Counted from the first letter of the stretch, positions 1-11,474 are shown. The stretch is 64,000 nucleotides of DNA from Timema cristinae (GCA_039000515.1 JBCFYV010001001.1:10499873-10563872), one strand, 5' to 3'. Program-made: numbers and translations. Notes: generated by a model from the sequence alone, not told the origin.

Positions 1-996
1 TCTCACATTGGACTCTGTTGAGGTGACATCTTTAGACTTCGTTCGCTCCAGACGAACAAGTTTTCGATTACTGGACTGATGGTATCAATGCATTGTTAGG
101 TAAGCATTGTTATACTCTTCTTGGCATTTTATATGATTATTAAATAACATTTTATATAGTGATTAATGTATTTTATCTCATAAGTAGGGATCAAACCTGT
201 CTCTGACATGTGTATCTTTAAATTTTATGTTATATCTTAGATAGTAAGTATGATCATGTAATAAGGATGGAAAAGGAGAGAATACCAAATATAATGATGG
301 AGATGAAGCATGTAGGAAATGGAGACCAAGGAAAAAGATGGGAAGAGCAGATAACAAAAGTGTGCAAGGGATTGGAAAAGAATGGAAGCGATTAAAGGAG
401 AGATAATGGTGGCAGGATAAAGGAAGATGAAAGCATTTTACTAAACTGATCTGGCAACAGACTGGAAACAGTTGATGATGATGTGATGATATGATGATGA
501 TGTGCAAAGTTTGTTCCTTGTTATTTTTATCTTCTTTTGAATAAATTTTTTTTATATAAGGAGGTAGTGTGATTTGTTTACATGGTTTTATTAGTTTGGG
601 AAAGTTTGATCACCCTATTTCACCCAAATAAAACTCAATTTATATGTTACATCTACCATCTTGGAGTTTTAAATGTTCGGATTTTTCTCATAAAGATGGT
701 ATAGTGTCCATACCAAATCTTGGTTCTCTAAGATATCGGGAGGTACAAGAAAGAGCAAATAAACCTATATTTCTTGTGTATATCCATAATTATTCTTTAT
801 TCATTTTTGTATATGTTCCTTGTTGAATTAGGCAACAAAATGACAAGTAAAGAGACTGAAAACGACCTTGAAACACTTTTGTCTATGGATATTAAACTAC
901 GTCCTGTTGGATGCCGAAGGCGTGGACATTCCACAGGACCCACCTCCGATACCTGCGGATCCTCCAAACTACGATTTCTGCTACGAGCTCAAGTAA
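1..996 (+). CDS. Elmo (ced-12): ELMO/CED-12 engulfment and cell motility protein, C-terminal exons (5' partial)
   Basis: ELMO proteins bind DOCK180-type exchange factors in the cytoplasm to activate Rac in engulfment and cell migration. Two exons are visible: 1-99 (partial; donor GTAAGC at 100) and 832-996 (acceptor TTAG, stop TAA at 994-996). The first encodes the end of the PH domain, with APDEQVFDYWTDGINALLG. The second encodes NKMTSKETENDLETLLSMD, IKLR, LLDAEGVDIPQ, then the proline-rich PPPIPADPPNYDFCYELK. This matches the family's C-terminus (WTDG-NALLG, DL-TLLSM-IKLRLLD, the PxxP stretch that binds the DOCK SH3 domain, NYDF). Two single-base insertions break the frame, one at about 43-44 after DFV and one at about 903-904 after IKLR. 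Everything else is intact, so assembly error is the likeliest cause. The final exon is exactly 55 codons once the extra base is ignored. The gene continues to the left of the window. Confidence 0.9.
245..500 (+). repeat. non-LTR retrotransposon fragment (RT C-terminal end) in ELMO intron
   Basis: The conceptual frame reads DHVIRMEKERIP then MMEMKHVGN and KRWEEQITK, which is the usual tail of a LINE reverse-transcriptase ORF (GHVMRM-KER-P). It is followed by CTGGAAACAGTTGATGATG, the same 3' end as the copy near 12.31-12.69 kb. The frame is broken, so this is a dead fragment. Confidence 0.6.
832..996 (+). CDS. Elmo (ced-12): ELMO last coding exon
   Basis: A pyrimidine-rich tract (about 792-825) leads to AG at 830-831. 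The Gly codon is split across the junction (G at 99 plus GC at 832-833). The exon carries the helix after the PH domain and the SH3-binding proline motif. An extra C at 903/904 moves the second half (LLDAEG to YELK) into a different frame from the first half. Confidence 0.88.
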
Positions 997-1113
997 AGTG
1001 GACATTCCCGAAACATTTTCCCCCAAACCATGTAAGTAAAATATAAAAGCAGAGGAGAAGATTGGCTAGTGAGTCTTACCTTAGTTCGTCCCAAGAACAA
1101 GGAGGAGGAAAAA

Positions 1114-1119
1114 AATAAA
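1114..1119 (+). promoter_or_regulatory. possible poly(A) signal for ELMO
   Basis: AATAAA lies 118 bases after the ELMO stop codon. It is the first canonical hexamer downstream, but such hexamers are common by chance in AT-rich DNA. Confidence 0.35.
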
Positions 1120-1156
1120 TAGAGTTTTAAAATCCTTGAATCTCTTAAATCTTTAA

Positions 1157-1515
1157 GGTGGGAGTATAGGGGACGTGAGAAAAGGCCAGTGTATTTGCAG
1201 TTTTTGTAGCTAAAATTTTTTTGGTAAAAATAAATCGGTAGAATCATAGATATTAGCTTTCTTCACACGGTGATATCAACATTTCTTGAATATCTGTCAA
1301 GGGTGTCATGGAATTTAATGACAACTTTTTCTCTTCATTTAAAAAGTTTCTCATCTAATGCTGCTGTGCTCATGATAGATATTCAACAACTGTTGATATC
1401 ACTATGTGAAGAAAATTAGAACTCTTATGTTTCTACTGGAGAATTATTTGATTTTTTTTTGACCAAAAAAAAGTGTTGATATAAAAGCTGCAAAACACCT
1501 TTTGCTCACTACTCA
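1157..1515. mobile_element. TTAA-type MITE (family M), copy 1
   Basis: The left end is TTAA (1153-1156) followed by GGTGGGAGTATAGGGG. The interior is palindromic: the stretch TTGAATATCTGTCAAGGG in the left arm faces a reversed match (GATAGATATTCAACAACTG) in the right arm. It is related to the copies at 34991-35335 and 60476-60860. The right terminus is degraded, so the end is approximate. Confidence 0.6.
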
Positions 1516-1764
1516 ATATTTGAGCATTAAAAAAATTTCACACATGAATTTTTAAAATATTTTTTAGCCATTTTTGTATCTGAATTTATTTTAGAGCCCA
1601 TTCTATTTACTGGTGGCTTGGCCCAACATTGTTACAGGGCAGACCTGAAAACTAGAGCCCAAACTGTTAATTTATCACAGAATGTGATCAAAATCAGAAT
1701 AAAATACAATAGATCATACTAATATGGCAAAGCCTTTAATGTTTTTTTAAAGAATCAATATTCA

Positions 1765-1880
1765 GGATCTATCCTTCCACTAAAGGAGGAAGAATAGTAG
1801 AAGGATAGAGGAAGATGTAGGCATTATATTAAATTAACCCTCCCATGGGCTGGAAACAATTGTTGATTATGATGATTCAG
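1765..1880 (+). repeat. LINE 3'-end fragment
   Basis: This stretch (AAAGGAGGAAGAATAGTAG, then a GGCTGGAAACAATTGTTGAT end) resembles the 3' end of the LINE copies at 245-500 and 12310-12690. It is strongly 5' truncated. Confidence 0.45.
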
Positions 1881-2991
1881 GATTTGTAGGTAAATTGAAG
1901 AGTCAGGTTCGAGAGATAAAAAAGGGATTCAACGCATCTCTAGAAAACTAAAAATTTATTGCAAAATTTTGTAATTTAAATTAATTGCTCAGGTCATTTA
2001 TGTGTTTAATTTTATATTGGAAATTTTATTTCTTCAATATTAAATCTTGTTTTCTAGCTAAATGCACATGAAACTTCATATTTATTAAAATAATCATCAT
2101 TTTCAGGTCCTGATGCTTTGCCAAGTCTCAAAGTGCTTAATGTTAAGATGTAAACAAATAAAACAAATGGTGCCGAATCGAATGGTTTTAGCGAACATTG
2201 ATTTGGGATGGTAGGATAAGACCTACACACTTTCCAGGTTAATGTAGGCCCAAAAATTCATATTCAAAACACATCACAGTAATTTTTGTGGCACATCAAC
2301 TCTCTTATTTAGCAGAATAAAGTAGAACACTGACTTGGACAAGTGAGAGGCACAATTGAGTGAAATTAGCCGAGCAACTCAATTGTGATGAGCAATACCT
2401 TACACTCATCTGTTTAGTTATATTTGGAAAGAGGTACAGGAAAGGTGAATAAAAATATATAAAAGGAACGAATACAATATAGCTTCTAGAATGGGGGAAA
2501 AAAACTAAAAACAACAGCAAAACAGTTCACACTTTCTGCCACTAATCAAATAGGTAACGAGTGCATCTTTCTATCCATTTCATTAAAAAAATAAAAAATA
2601 ATTTAATGATGAAATTATAAGCTTATGGCAATTTGATTAGAAAGGAATCAAATTGTATAGATCGTTTATGTTTAACAATGAGGAGGCCACTGGTTAAGTG
2701 CTTTTTTATAATTATCATAAAACATAAGTTACAGTAGTGGCAAAAGAAAGCGGTTTGAAATTGGCCAAAGAATTATTATAGAAACCAATTTTATAATAAT
2801 TACAGAAACTAATGTTGTGAATTTGAATAGTGACTTAAACAATAAAATATCATATTGAAACTAATCTGAATGAATAAAAGTGAGACACAGTCTTGTCCAA
2901 AAGAATAAAAAAACACCCGGTGTGCCTAGCTACCGCTTTAGTTTTAGTTACTAAACCTCTCTCAAAGAACGCAGTTATACACTATAAATAT
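1881..2991. other. AT-rich intergenic DNA, nothing recognised
   Basis: I saw no coding-like block, tRNA or clear repeat family member. Short open frames here have no recognisable protein character. Confidence 0.5.
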
Positions 2992-3003
2992 TAGTATTTC
3001 CAC

Positions 3004-3269
3004 GGGTGACCTGGTGGTCTAGGGGTAAGGTGTCAGACTTCTGTGCTGGCGGCCGGGGTTCAATCCTCGGTCCAGGCACAGATTTATCTGACTTCCAAAC
3101 CCTTCCTACACCTCTGACAAGACATCTTGTGAATGTGTGGAATGCCAGGTCGCCACCGTGGTTCGGATTCCACGTTAAACTGTAGGTCCTTCATTTCATC
3201 TCACAATCACCCTACCATTACACATTAGCGTAAGTGCGTATAACCCGAACGGGTAGTAAGACGCGGTGC

Positions 3270-3329
<60 letters not shown>
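3004..3329 (+). repeat. SINE-T1, full-length copy with 12-bp TSD
   Basis: The tRNA-like head has an A box (TGGTCTAGGGG) and a B box (GGTTCAATCC). The body is conserved, and the shared tail CCCGAACGGGTAGTAAGACG precedes a long (AAT)n tract. The flanking duplication TAGTATTTCCAC occurs at 2992-3003 and 3330-3341, which proves retroposition. Confidence 0.92.
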
Positions 3330-3331
<2 letters not shown>

Positions 3332-3569
3332 GTATTTCCACTCTGTATGTTTTCATGATACTAAAGCAAATGGATGCTATTGAAAATAATAAGATTGACA
3401 TAGTAGGCGTGTATTGATGCAAATAAGTGTAGTGAAGGTGTATTTCATGCATAAATAGATATTTAAAAGCCACTTTTGTTATTATTTTGCACAAAAAATC
3501 TTTTTTCCTAGTTTTGTATCAATTTAGGAATAAATATTTCCATCAAACGTATGTATGATAAGACAGTGT

Positions 3570-3920
3570 AGAAACACTGTACAATAATGTAAAGTAATGA
3601 TAGTGAAGGAATCCAACCTGAAAGGATAGTTATGTTAGACCTGGATAGAAAAACACACTTCTCTCTTAATTTCTTCTCTTCTTGAACTATTGCACTCATT
3701 ACATTTAACACATTGTTGAATTTTCAGAGATGTTCCTTTATCATTATAAGAGAACACTAAAGTAAAACTAGTTAAATTTAACTAGTAATAGCAGTCTAAA
3801 TTGTGAAATGTGTTCCTTTTTTCATTGTAAAAAAAAAATGCTTATTCCTTTTATTTATTATTATCCTTAACTCTTGTATCTTCTTCCATGTATAATATTA
3901 TATGCCTCAGAGTAAAAAAG
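3570..3920. repeat. local duplication, copy 1
   Basis: This block (AGTAATGATAGTGAAGGAA, then AACCTGAAAGGATAGTTA, then a pyrimidine-rich stretch) recurs at about 4930-5520 in the same orientation. The 3' parts also match (TTACCTTCTTCCAAATATAAT against TGTATCTTCTTCCATGTATAA). Copy 1 lacks the exon-like block found in copy 2. Confidence 0.6.
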
Positions 3921-4925
3921 AGGTTTAAACAATTTTATAGAACTATTTATCTTATAATACATCTTAACATATGATTATTTTACTCATATCCTAGATAGAG
4001 CTTTTTTATATTAATAAATATTTTCTTTTTTAAAAATATAAATCATGTTAAACTCTATAAATATTTAAGTTATTTTGATGAATAGATGAACTAAGGTATG
4101 CCTTTCATATTACACTTTTTTTTTTTTTTTATATTAATTACAATATATTTATTAATGATTTGATTCCTTTCTAAAAAAAAAAAAGGTTTTATGACTTATG
4201 ATGTTTCATTGCCAAGATAATGTAGTAAATATAAAAGACTTTATTTTCTACACTGGTGAATATTTATTATTCCATCACTACAAAAGCCTGATATTGGAGA
4301 CTATTAATGTAGACTATTTTATGGTTCATAATTATATGTATTTTAAATGAAAATCAAAATTATAAACTTAAGATTTGATTTTATAATTTTTGAACATTTT
4401 TAACACATTGAGATGTTCTTGTAAAGTAATTAAATTATTTATTGAACCAAAGAAAGCTATCAATTTAATTTTAGTATGATAACATTTTATCACATAAGTG
4501 TAACTTAATTTTTATTTTAAACACACATTGTTGTGCATTCACTCTAGTTTGAAATTTTATGCAGCAATAATGTTTTATTTTTGTTCTATTGTAAATGTGC
4601 TGATAAGTCAGGTTTTATCATGGAAATGGATGGTTCATTTTTATTTCATGTTTTAATAACATATTTTATAAATTTTTAATAGTGTTATTTTTAATTACGA
4701 AAAATATGACAGGGATGTTTTAATCGATTTTATTTTACTGTAACAATTTTTTATTGATTTTTTCTATGGTATTGGACTGTAAACTATAGTGTGCAGCAGT
4801 GAATATTGAATAGGTCTTTAGACAATCACAAGATTTGTTTTACATTAGTTATAAATAATTACTGCCAATAATATACAAAATATCTGAAAATATTTTTAAT
4901 AAAACAATGTTGACACACTGTACAT
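3921..4925. other. very AT-rich DNA, nothing recognised
   Basis: This stretch has homopolymer runs and long A/T words with no open frame of coding character. It separates the two local duplication copies. Confidence 0.5.
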
Positions 4926-4929
4926 TAAT

Positions 4930-5520
4930 TAATCTCAAGTAATGATAGTGAAGGAAGCCAACCTGAAAGGATAGTTAGGTAAGGCCTGGATAGAAACAAA
5001 CAAATTTCTCTCTTCATTCTTAATTTCTTCTCTTCTTAAACTATTTACAATTCACAATTCTTACTTCTTTACAGTTCCACATTCATACATAGTTTTAAAT
5101 TTTCAGAAATATTCCTTTTTCATATGAAAAAAACACAAAACATGAAAGAAAGATATGGTTCATGACATATCTTTCTTTGTGTTTTGAGTGTGTTATTTGT
5201 TCCTCTTACATGTTCCTATCTAGGTGTTCTTTCATTCTTTACCATTTTCTTCTTTCTCTCTTTTAGTTTTCTCTTTTAGAAAGTTGTTTTGCGCATTTCA
5301 CTCTCATCCCTGATTTCTGATAGAATCAAACCCTCGTCGGGGGATTGGGCCGAAACGATCGATTTTCTTCAAGAGGCAGTTATTACCTCTTTGACCAATG
5401 CCAACAATGTAAAGTGGGAACTGTGTTTGTTCCTTTTTATGTTTTTATTCACCTCTTCTTTACCTTCTTCCAAATATAATATAATTATATCTTTGAGTAA
5501 CTGAAAACTCAGTAGATACT
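4930..5520. repeat. local duplication, copy 2
   Basis: This is homologous to 3570-3920 at both ends, with an extra middle segment. That segment holds a hairpin (about 5130-5183, arms AAAGAAAGATATG and CATATCTTTCTTT) and the exon-like block at 5280-5408. Confidence 0.55.
5280..5408 (+). CDS. candidate internal exon of an unidentified gene
   Basis: A strong pyrimidine tract ending in CTCTTTTAG precedes 129 bases that read open as exactly 43 codons. A good donor, GTAAAGT, follows at 5409. The translation starts KVVLRISLSSLISDRIKPSS, continues GDWAETIDFLQEAVITSL and ends TNANN. It looks helical, like an armadillo/HEAT-type or other alpha-solenoid protein, but I do not recognise the family. The composition (CCCTCGTCGGGGGATTGGG) is far richer in G+C than its surroundings. 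No partner exons were found nearby, so it may be a lone exon of a gene with long introns, a dead exon or a chance frame. Confidence 0.4.
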
Positions 5521-5639
5521 TTTTTTTCTTATTTGTTTGTTTTGAGATAATTGTTCAAAGACCAGTGATCATATCAAAACTTCACTTTTACATCCATTAC
5601 TGTTTCCCACCTGTGGCCTAGGTCAGTTTTTTTTTTAAT

Positions 5640-5890
5640 TCAAGCCAAATATTTTCCACTTGCCTACCAGCTTCCTAGGCCTGTCATAGTTTCAGCTGCC
5701 TTATAATCTAACTTAAGACTAGGACAGACACAACATTCAGTCCCCACTCCCTGGCCATTAGTTTATCAATGTTAAACATTTCACGGATGAATTTTTTTTC
5801 GGCCATGCCGGAAATCAAACTGGGACCCTTAGCTCAGTAGACAAACACACCACCAACTGAGATAAGGTGTCAGATTGATCATATTAAAAT
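5640..5890 (-). repeat. old tRNA-like SINE (family E), copy 1
   Basis: Read on the minus strand it has TCTCAGTTGGTGGTGTG, GTCTACTGAGCTAAGGGTCC and a B-box-like GTTTGATTTCC. It then has an ATCCGTGAAATGTTTAACATT segment that matches, with divergence, the copy at 31455-31620. Confidence 0.45.
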
Positions 5891-6640
5891 TAAATACACA
5901 TTTTGGCATCCCCTGCTTGAGTACAAATCAAGTCCTACGATTTGAGAACCACTACCCTAAGAGAATGGATAAAAAAAAAAAAATCACAGTACTTTTAAAT
6001 ATTATTAATTACAAATATAAATAGGACTTCGGTCAAATATTAATAACTAAACATAATTCTTGAAAATGTAATAATGCATATTTTATGATGCATTATTTAA
6101 AATTGAAACAAGTGTCTTAATTATTTTTTATTCAATAACATTATTGAGTCTCATGAATTTGTACTCTTTATTTTATACAAATAAACATGTGAGTTAATAA
6201 AGAATCTCATGTTGCCCCTCAGATTTGTGTAGAATACTTAGAATAGGTGCTTATGATATTATATATTTACACATGTTGAATCAAAACTCAAGTATTTTAC
6301 AAAAATAATGGAAAAATATCTGATTTTTAAGTCTAAGTAGATACAAAGACTAAATTTAGAATTATTAGATATTTTATTTTTAAAGTAGTCTATTTTATTA
6401 TGTTATATACATACCAAGAACCAAAATCACACTGGGAAAAATGTAACTTTAAATTCATATTGTGTTTTAAGAAGGAAAAAAAATCCACTCAAGTTGTACT
6501 GCAATTTTAAAAAATATATATCATCTTCCTTTATGAGTACTATATGTATTATGTAATACTACTTAATTTTCATTTATATGTCTTTACCTGATAATTCCAT
6601 AAGATGAGTCATGATTGTATATATGGAGAAGTGATAGGAA
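5891..6640. other. AT-rich intergenic DNA, nothing recognised
   Basis: No exon-like block, RNA gene or repeat with defined ends was seen. Confidence 0.5.
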
Positions 6641-6654
6641 TGAATAGAACAAAC

Positions 6655-7171
6655 CATAGGTGCCAACTGCAGGGGTTCTTTGTGTATTAAGTACCCCAAA
6701 AATATTTTTAGGGGTGCTCAGCACCCCCAATATTTCAGCCTTTCTAAAATCTTAATATTACAGTGCTAGTTCTATCTTGGATAGGCCTATAGTATTGCGC
6801 TGCAAATGGTGATTTCTGGTGTAACAAATGGCAGGTCCTGCTATCTGATATGTAAGCAGGCGGTTTTAAGTTGGTAACACTCACCACTCTTGAACCAACA
6901 TTTGACATTTGTCAACATGTTTCTATTATAGTTTGGTTAGTGGCGGTACTCGTATCATGTGCATTATTTTTGTGTTGTGCACATTTGTTTTCTTTTATTA
7001 AAGTTATTTTTATTTTATTTTACTAAACTTACATTGAGACTACCAAATTGCACCTTACTTTTGGCCATTTTTAAATACGGCTCTTGAAAATTTACAAATG
7101 TTATACCACTCCCACACCTCCGTTTTATAGAGCAACCCCAATGGTTTTTTTTTAACAAGTTGGCACCTATG
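6655..7171. mobile_element. hAT-like non-autonomous DNA transposon, 517 bp
   Basis: The terminal inverted repeats are CATAGGTGCCAACT at the left and its reverse complement AGTTGGCACCTATG at the right. The flanks GAACAAAC (6647-6654) and AAACAAAC (7172-7179) match at 7 of 8 bases, as expected for a hAT target duplication. There is no transposase frame inside. Confidence 0.72.
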
Positions 7172-7429
7172 AAACAAACACAATATGGTTTTCTTAGTGA
7201 AAAGATGAACATGGTTCACAGGACATGCATTGTTCTTATATATGTCATTCTTTCATGTAACAATTACACACACGGAAGTAAAGAGACGTTTTCCTAACAT
7301 AAAACTGTAATATGAGTGATAGAATCTTCTTTCTACAAGAACTACTTACTGTGTAATTGCACGTTTTATTTAATAAATATTTTTTGATGTATTTTTAGTG
7401 AATGAATAACTTAGCATGACATTTATACC

Positions 7430-8085
7430 AGGTACTGATATGAAAACTTTCCACCTAAAATCTCGAAAACAACACATTTGTAAAAAAAAAAAAAAGTTTG
7501 AAGCAAAAATTGTTTAGCTTAGAGAGGATGTAAGGTGGTAAGGTGGCTGACATAGCTAAGGTCACTTTGGCCAGCAGAATTAGAATTATTCATACATACT
7601 GTGTGAAGGTAGAAAGAAGTGTGTGTATGTGTGTGCTGTATTTATGTGTATTTATAAAAGAATAAACAAAATAACTATTGAGAAAACCTCCTTTTTTTTT
7701 AATCAAATTTAAAGTAGTTTTTCAAAATGCTCTCAATTTTGAGATAAACAATGATATAGCCTATTTTCTAATTAACTTAAGACTTCTTTTTAAGGTTACT
7801 TTTGTAATTCTTCTATATGCCCTTGTTATTCTATTTCTTAACTTTTATATATTTATTTGACACTACCATTTTGAAAATGCCACAAGAATATAAAAAAAAT
7901 AGGAAGTCTCATTAAAAAAAAAATCAAGTGACCTTAACCTGAATTTAGCAACGCCACCCATGGTGCTACCAACCTCACCATCTTACTTCCCGCTCTTAAC
8001 CAAACAACTTTTGTTCCAAACCTTCTTTTCAATAATGTTTTGTTTTTTAGAAAATTAGGTGGAAGTTTTCAAATGAACACCTTCT
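7430..8085. mobile_element. foldback MITE-like inverted repeat
   Basis: GAAAACTTTCCACCTAAAAT near 7441 faces AAATTAGGTGGAAGTTTTC near 8053 in inverted orientation. Matching inner segments (AAGGTCACTTTG against AAGTGACCTTAACC) lie between them. The element ends are approximate and no target duplication was established. Confidence 0.5.
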
Positions 8086-8089
8086 ATAA

Positions 8090-8990
8090 TGTTTCAGGGT
8101 TGCCAACACTTTAGTCTCAAGTGATAAATACATAGACTGGAAATGGATAATATTTTGACCGGAAGGATACTAAGTTTTTTTTACTAAAATTATATGTTAA
8201 AAAAACAAAAAAGGGCGTTTAGTAAACAATTGCTGATAATAGCACTTAATTCCACAATATTGATCAATCTACCTATTTTTATAATAAAATAATAATTGCA
8301 TTATATTGTTTATTTGTAGCAGAGCTTTAGGATATTAATTTCAGGAAATCTCCCAATATTGGACTGTAGGTGCTGAAATTATATCAAAAATATTATCCAA
8401 ATTGCAGTTGGCAACATTTCAATCTATCGATATTAAAACATTTTTCCATAAAGTGACTGATATTTATCTACAATCTCATTAAAAACTAGTTTTTCTCATT
8501 TTCTTCACTAAAAACCAAGGAATAAAAAACAATACAGTTTGATGAAGCCTCCTTAATTTACTATTTTAGTTATTTGAACCACAAGTCAGTATTACGGTTG
8601 TGTTGGTATCAATGAAGACAAATATGTACTGGAGTTATTAATAGTTTGTAAGTCTTTAAATTAATGTAAACAAATATAAATATTTGCTCGAAATGAAATA
8701 TTATAGTTGACTGCTCAGGTATTGAGCTATTTTATTTTAACATAGTTTATTTATTTTATATCATGTTTTTGTAGAATATAATTATACAACCTATTTTACC
8801 AAATACTTAAGCTAATGTTTGTGAATAAAATTTTAAAATAAGAGATTTTCTGTGTTTATATTTGGTGTAAAGTATAATAATTTTTATGAAATCATTTAGG
8901 TACCTAAAACCTAATTTTTCGTTGATAGTTTTATAATGAATTCCAAATACTTCTCTTTTGTATATTGATACATTTTAAATCAACTTGAGA
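8090..8990. other. AT-rich intergenic DNA, nothing firm
   Basis: A short inverted pair (GTTGCCAAC near 8099, GTTGGCAAC near 8407) may be another small element, but no other support was seen. Confidence 0.4.
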
Positions 8991-8993
8991 AAC

Positions 8994-9416
8994 AGGGGCA
9001 CCCGCAGGGGAAATCCAGGGGTCAAGCCCCCTCCCTCTCGAAATTCTGAGGCTTTCTAAATATTAGGAGTAGGCTAATCCCGCCCAACAGTGTTCTTAAC
9101 TAGCTCTCAAACAGTGCCCCCAGCCAACAAACAGAGAGTTATATGATAAAAAATAAACCACAATAATTACTAGTGCCGCCTGCTAACTTTAGGGTTGATA
9201 GTTTGGTGCATATGAGAGCGATTCCAACAGCATTCACTATTCAACTCGTCGAGGTCAAGTGTCCACCCACAAATTTTGATAAATTTGAAAGATTTTTCTT
9301 ATGTTGTATCTTATTTTCAGGGAACAAGAATTGTCTTAAAAAGCATCTTTTTAGGCTCTATGAAATTTTCCGATCCCCTAGTTTGCCCCTCCTGGAGAAA
9401 AATCCTGCGGGCGCCT
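8994..9416. mobile_element. MITE with imperfect TIRs
   Basis: The left end GGGGCACCCGCAGGGGAAA continues into CCAGGGGTCAAGCCCC. The reverse complement of the right end reads AGGCGCCCGCAGGATTTTTC, then TCCAGGAGGGG. The 5' end of an 89-residue open frame inside (9173-9442) shows no family character. Confidence 0.55.
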
Positions 9417-9424
9417 TTGTAATG

Positions 9425-10105
9425 GGAGATAATATGTCATGAGAAGCCTTGGTTGAAAAAAAAAAATGAAAAAAAAAAAAATCTTAAGTAGTAAATTACA
9501 GTTCAAAGGTCCTTAGAAATCCAACATTGGCATTATTTAATATATTGTATTGCTTCCAATGTACACCTGTTGTACATAAATTGTCCATTTAGTAAAAAAG
9601 TTTTGAAGGTTGCATTTTTTTTTGTAACATCCTGTTCATGTGGTCATCTGGCAGATCTCGCGCCTCATGGCGTAGACACACTTTCCTATAGAGTCATCTC
9701 TCAGACCTTACGATGTTAATACATTTTTCGCCAATTTAATTAAAATCCTCCCAAAAAATAAAACATTAACGATGGTATTAATCATCAGTTTCATTTACTA
9801 AACCTAAATACAACACATAAAAAGAGTGTCAAAACTAAAGAATTGTATTTTTTTTAATCTCAGGAAGCTAATATTGCAAGATAATCTGTCAAATGACATG
9901 TGAATGATGGTGTAAAAAACAGGCGCGCCTGATGGCGGGTTAATATTGGAACCTACTTATTTTTGTACAACGTTTAAAAAAGGCGGCATTACAGCTTGTC
10001 AAGTGTAATTCATTATAGACAAACAATAATAAAACTTCAACCACAGCCTGTAGGTTGGATAGAGACAGTGGTCGATATACCAAAGCAACCTGTTTATTTT
10101 TTTAT
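9425..10105. other. intergenic DNA, nothing recognised
   Basis: This is AT-rich with one G+C-richer patch (AGGCGCGCCTGATGGCGGG near 9921). No gene or repeat boundary was found. Confidence 0.45.
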
Positions 10106-10111
10106 TTCAAC

Positions 10112-10690
10112 TCTCTGTCATACTACTTGTTTAGGTTGTACGCATACTGTATGTACTAATTATGCTAATAAGTTAGGGATGTGGGAATTTAAATTCAGAA
10201 GAAGTGTACCCGCATTTATGTGGAGGGAGTGGTAAACCATTTAGGAAAAACCACCCTCGTACACCTACCCGGGATCAGAATCCTGAGCTCCCTTGTCATC
10301 GGAAGTTTAGTCTATTTTGGGAGTGATGCCTTAGACCAGCGGTTCCCAAACTGTGGTATGTACAGTTATTCCCGGTGGTACCCCATGAGAAGCCAAACAA
10401 AACATGCTAATTAAATTCATAAAAAGATATGGACCTCATCACATCTTATAAATATATTACAACCGAGGTTAACCAAAAGTAAAACAGATTTATACAGTGT
10501 TTGGAGAGGTGGCAATACTGGTTCAAGCCCATAGAAGCTCATCACAGTAGGTAGGAAACAGTTAAAAACATATTACCAAAATATTAAATATTCATAATTA
10601 TCTTGGCAGTACTCCAAATTACAGAAATTATTGGTACACCATTGAAAAACTTTGGGAACTGCTGCCTTAGACTATGCGGCCAACTAAGCA
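10112..10690 (-). repeat. SINE-T3 copy split by a hAT MITE
   Basis: The minus strand shows the T3 body (CACTCCCTCCACATAAATG region, GTACACTTC) and the head fragment GCCGCATAGTCTAAGG. The head is interrupted by the 328-bp element at 10337-10664. The tail (about 10112-10145) is decayed. Confidence 0.7.
10337..10664. mobile_element. hAT-type MITE, 328 bp, 8-bp TSD
   Basis: The termini are CAGCGGTTCCCAAACTGTGG and, reversed at the right, CAGCAGTTCCCAAAGTTTTT, typical of hAT superfamily ends. The perfect 8-bp duplication CCTTAGAC lies at 10329-10336 and 10665-10672. It sits inside an older SINE-T3, so it is the younger insertion. It has no coding capacity. Confidence 0.9.
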
Positions 10691-11470
10691 GGTGTTTGGG
10701 TTTCACAAGTTCATAAAACACATAGTGCACTTATTATTTGTAGGTTAAAATTTAACGCTTTGACTATTAACGACTTATTTTAAATGGTTAGAATGAAGGG
10801 TTTAAGCGTAAAAGAATTTCACTCACTAGAGCATAGAAAGAGGCTAAGAAAAACAACAAGGAAACTCATCCTCAGTGAAACTGTGTAAGATTCTAACCTT
10901 GACCTTTCAGTCAACAGTGACCAAATAATATCAAATTTTGCAAAGATTATGTCTTTACATTTTCAAAAGTTATGTTTCCACAAGAGTCATTGAAGAGTTA
11001 TTGAAGTTATTGAAGGGACAAGGGAGGAAAAAAAAAATGGCACCATTATTTTTCTTAACAGAGGATGAAAAGTTACTTTTGTAAGAAAACTTATAGTGCT
11101 TGAATCATGGTTCAAAGTTACTGTGCTGTCATTACATGAACTCTGACGGTAGCATTTTACATATGTAAAGCTACAGGACATAAACCCTATTGTTTTCTCA
11201 GTATCCATAACATGTGTGTTTGAGACCTGCACCAATGATCGCGCGGTTTAAGGCGCCATATTTGGAATAGACTGAATTGCAGGTGATGAGGCTTAAGGGT
11301 GGAATCTTGATCAGGTGCACTGTTTGGTCAGGGGAGGAGGGTTTTCTCAAGCAATCTATCGCAGTTATGCCTTTCTTCTCTCTTTGTTAGTACAGATGCA
11401 CTTACCTCTTTAACAACTGTACTCATTGCTAACTCTTCGATTAAACAATTAATATTTATTTATTATTTAG
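10691..11470. other. intergenic DNA, nothing recognised
   Basis: No coding-like or RNA-like signal was found on either strand. Confidence 0.45.
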
Positions 11471-11474
11471 TTTT

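Noticed and set aside
3005..3080. tRNA genes at each SINE head
   Set aside because: The heads have Pol III boxes but are fused to SINE bodies and tails, have TSDs and do not form good cloverleaves.
3225..3494. 89-codon minus-strand frame with a long poly-Leu run
   Set aside because: The Leu run is the (AAT)n tail of a SINE-T1 read in reverse. It has no protein character.
9173..9442. 89-codon frame near 9.2 kb
   Set aside because: It lies across a MITE with imperfect TIRs, has no motif and has no splice or promoter support.
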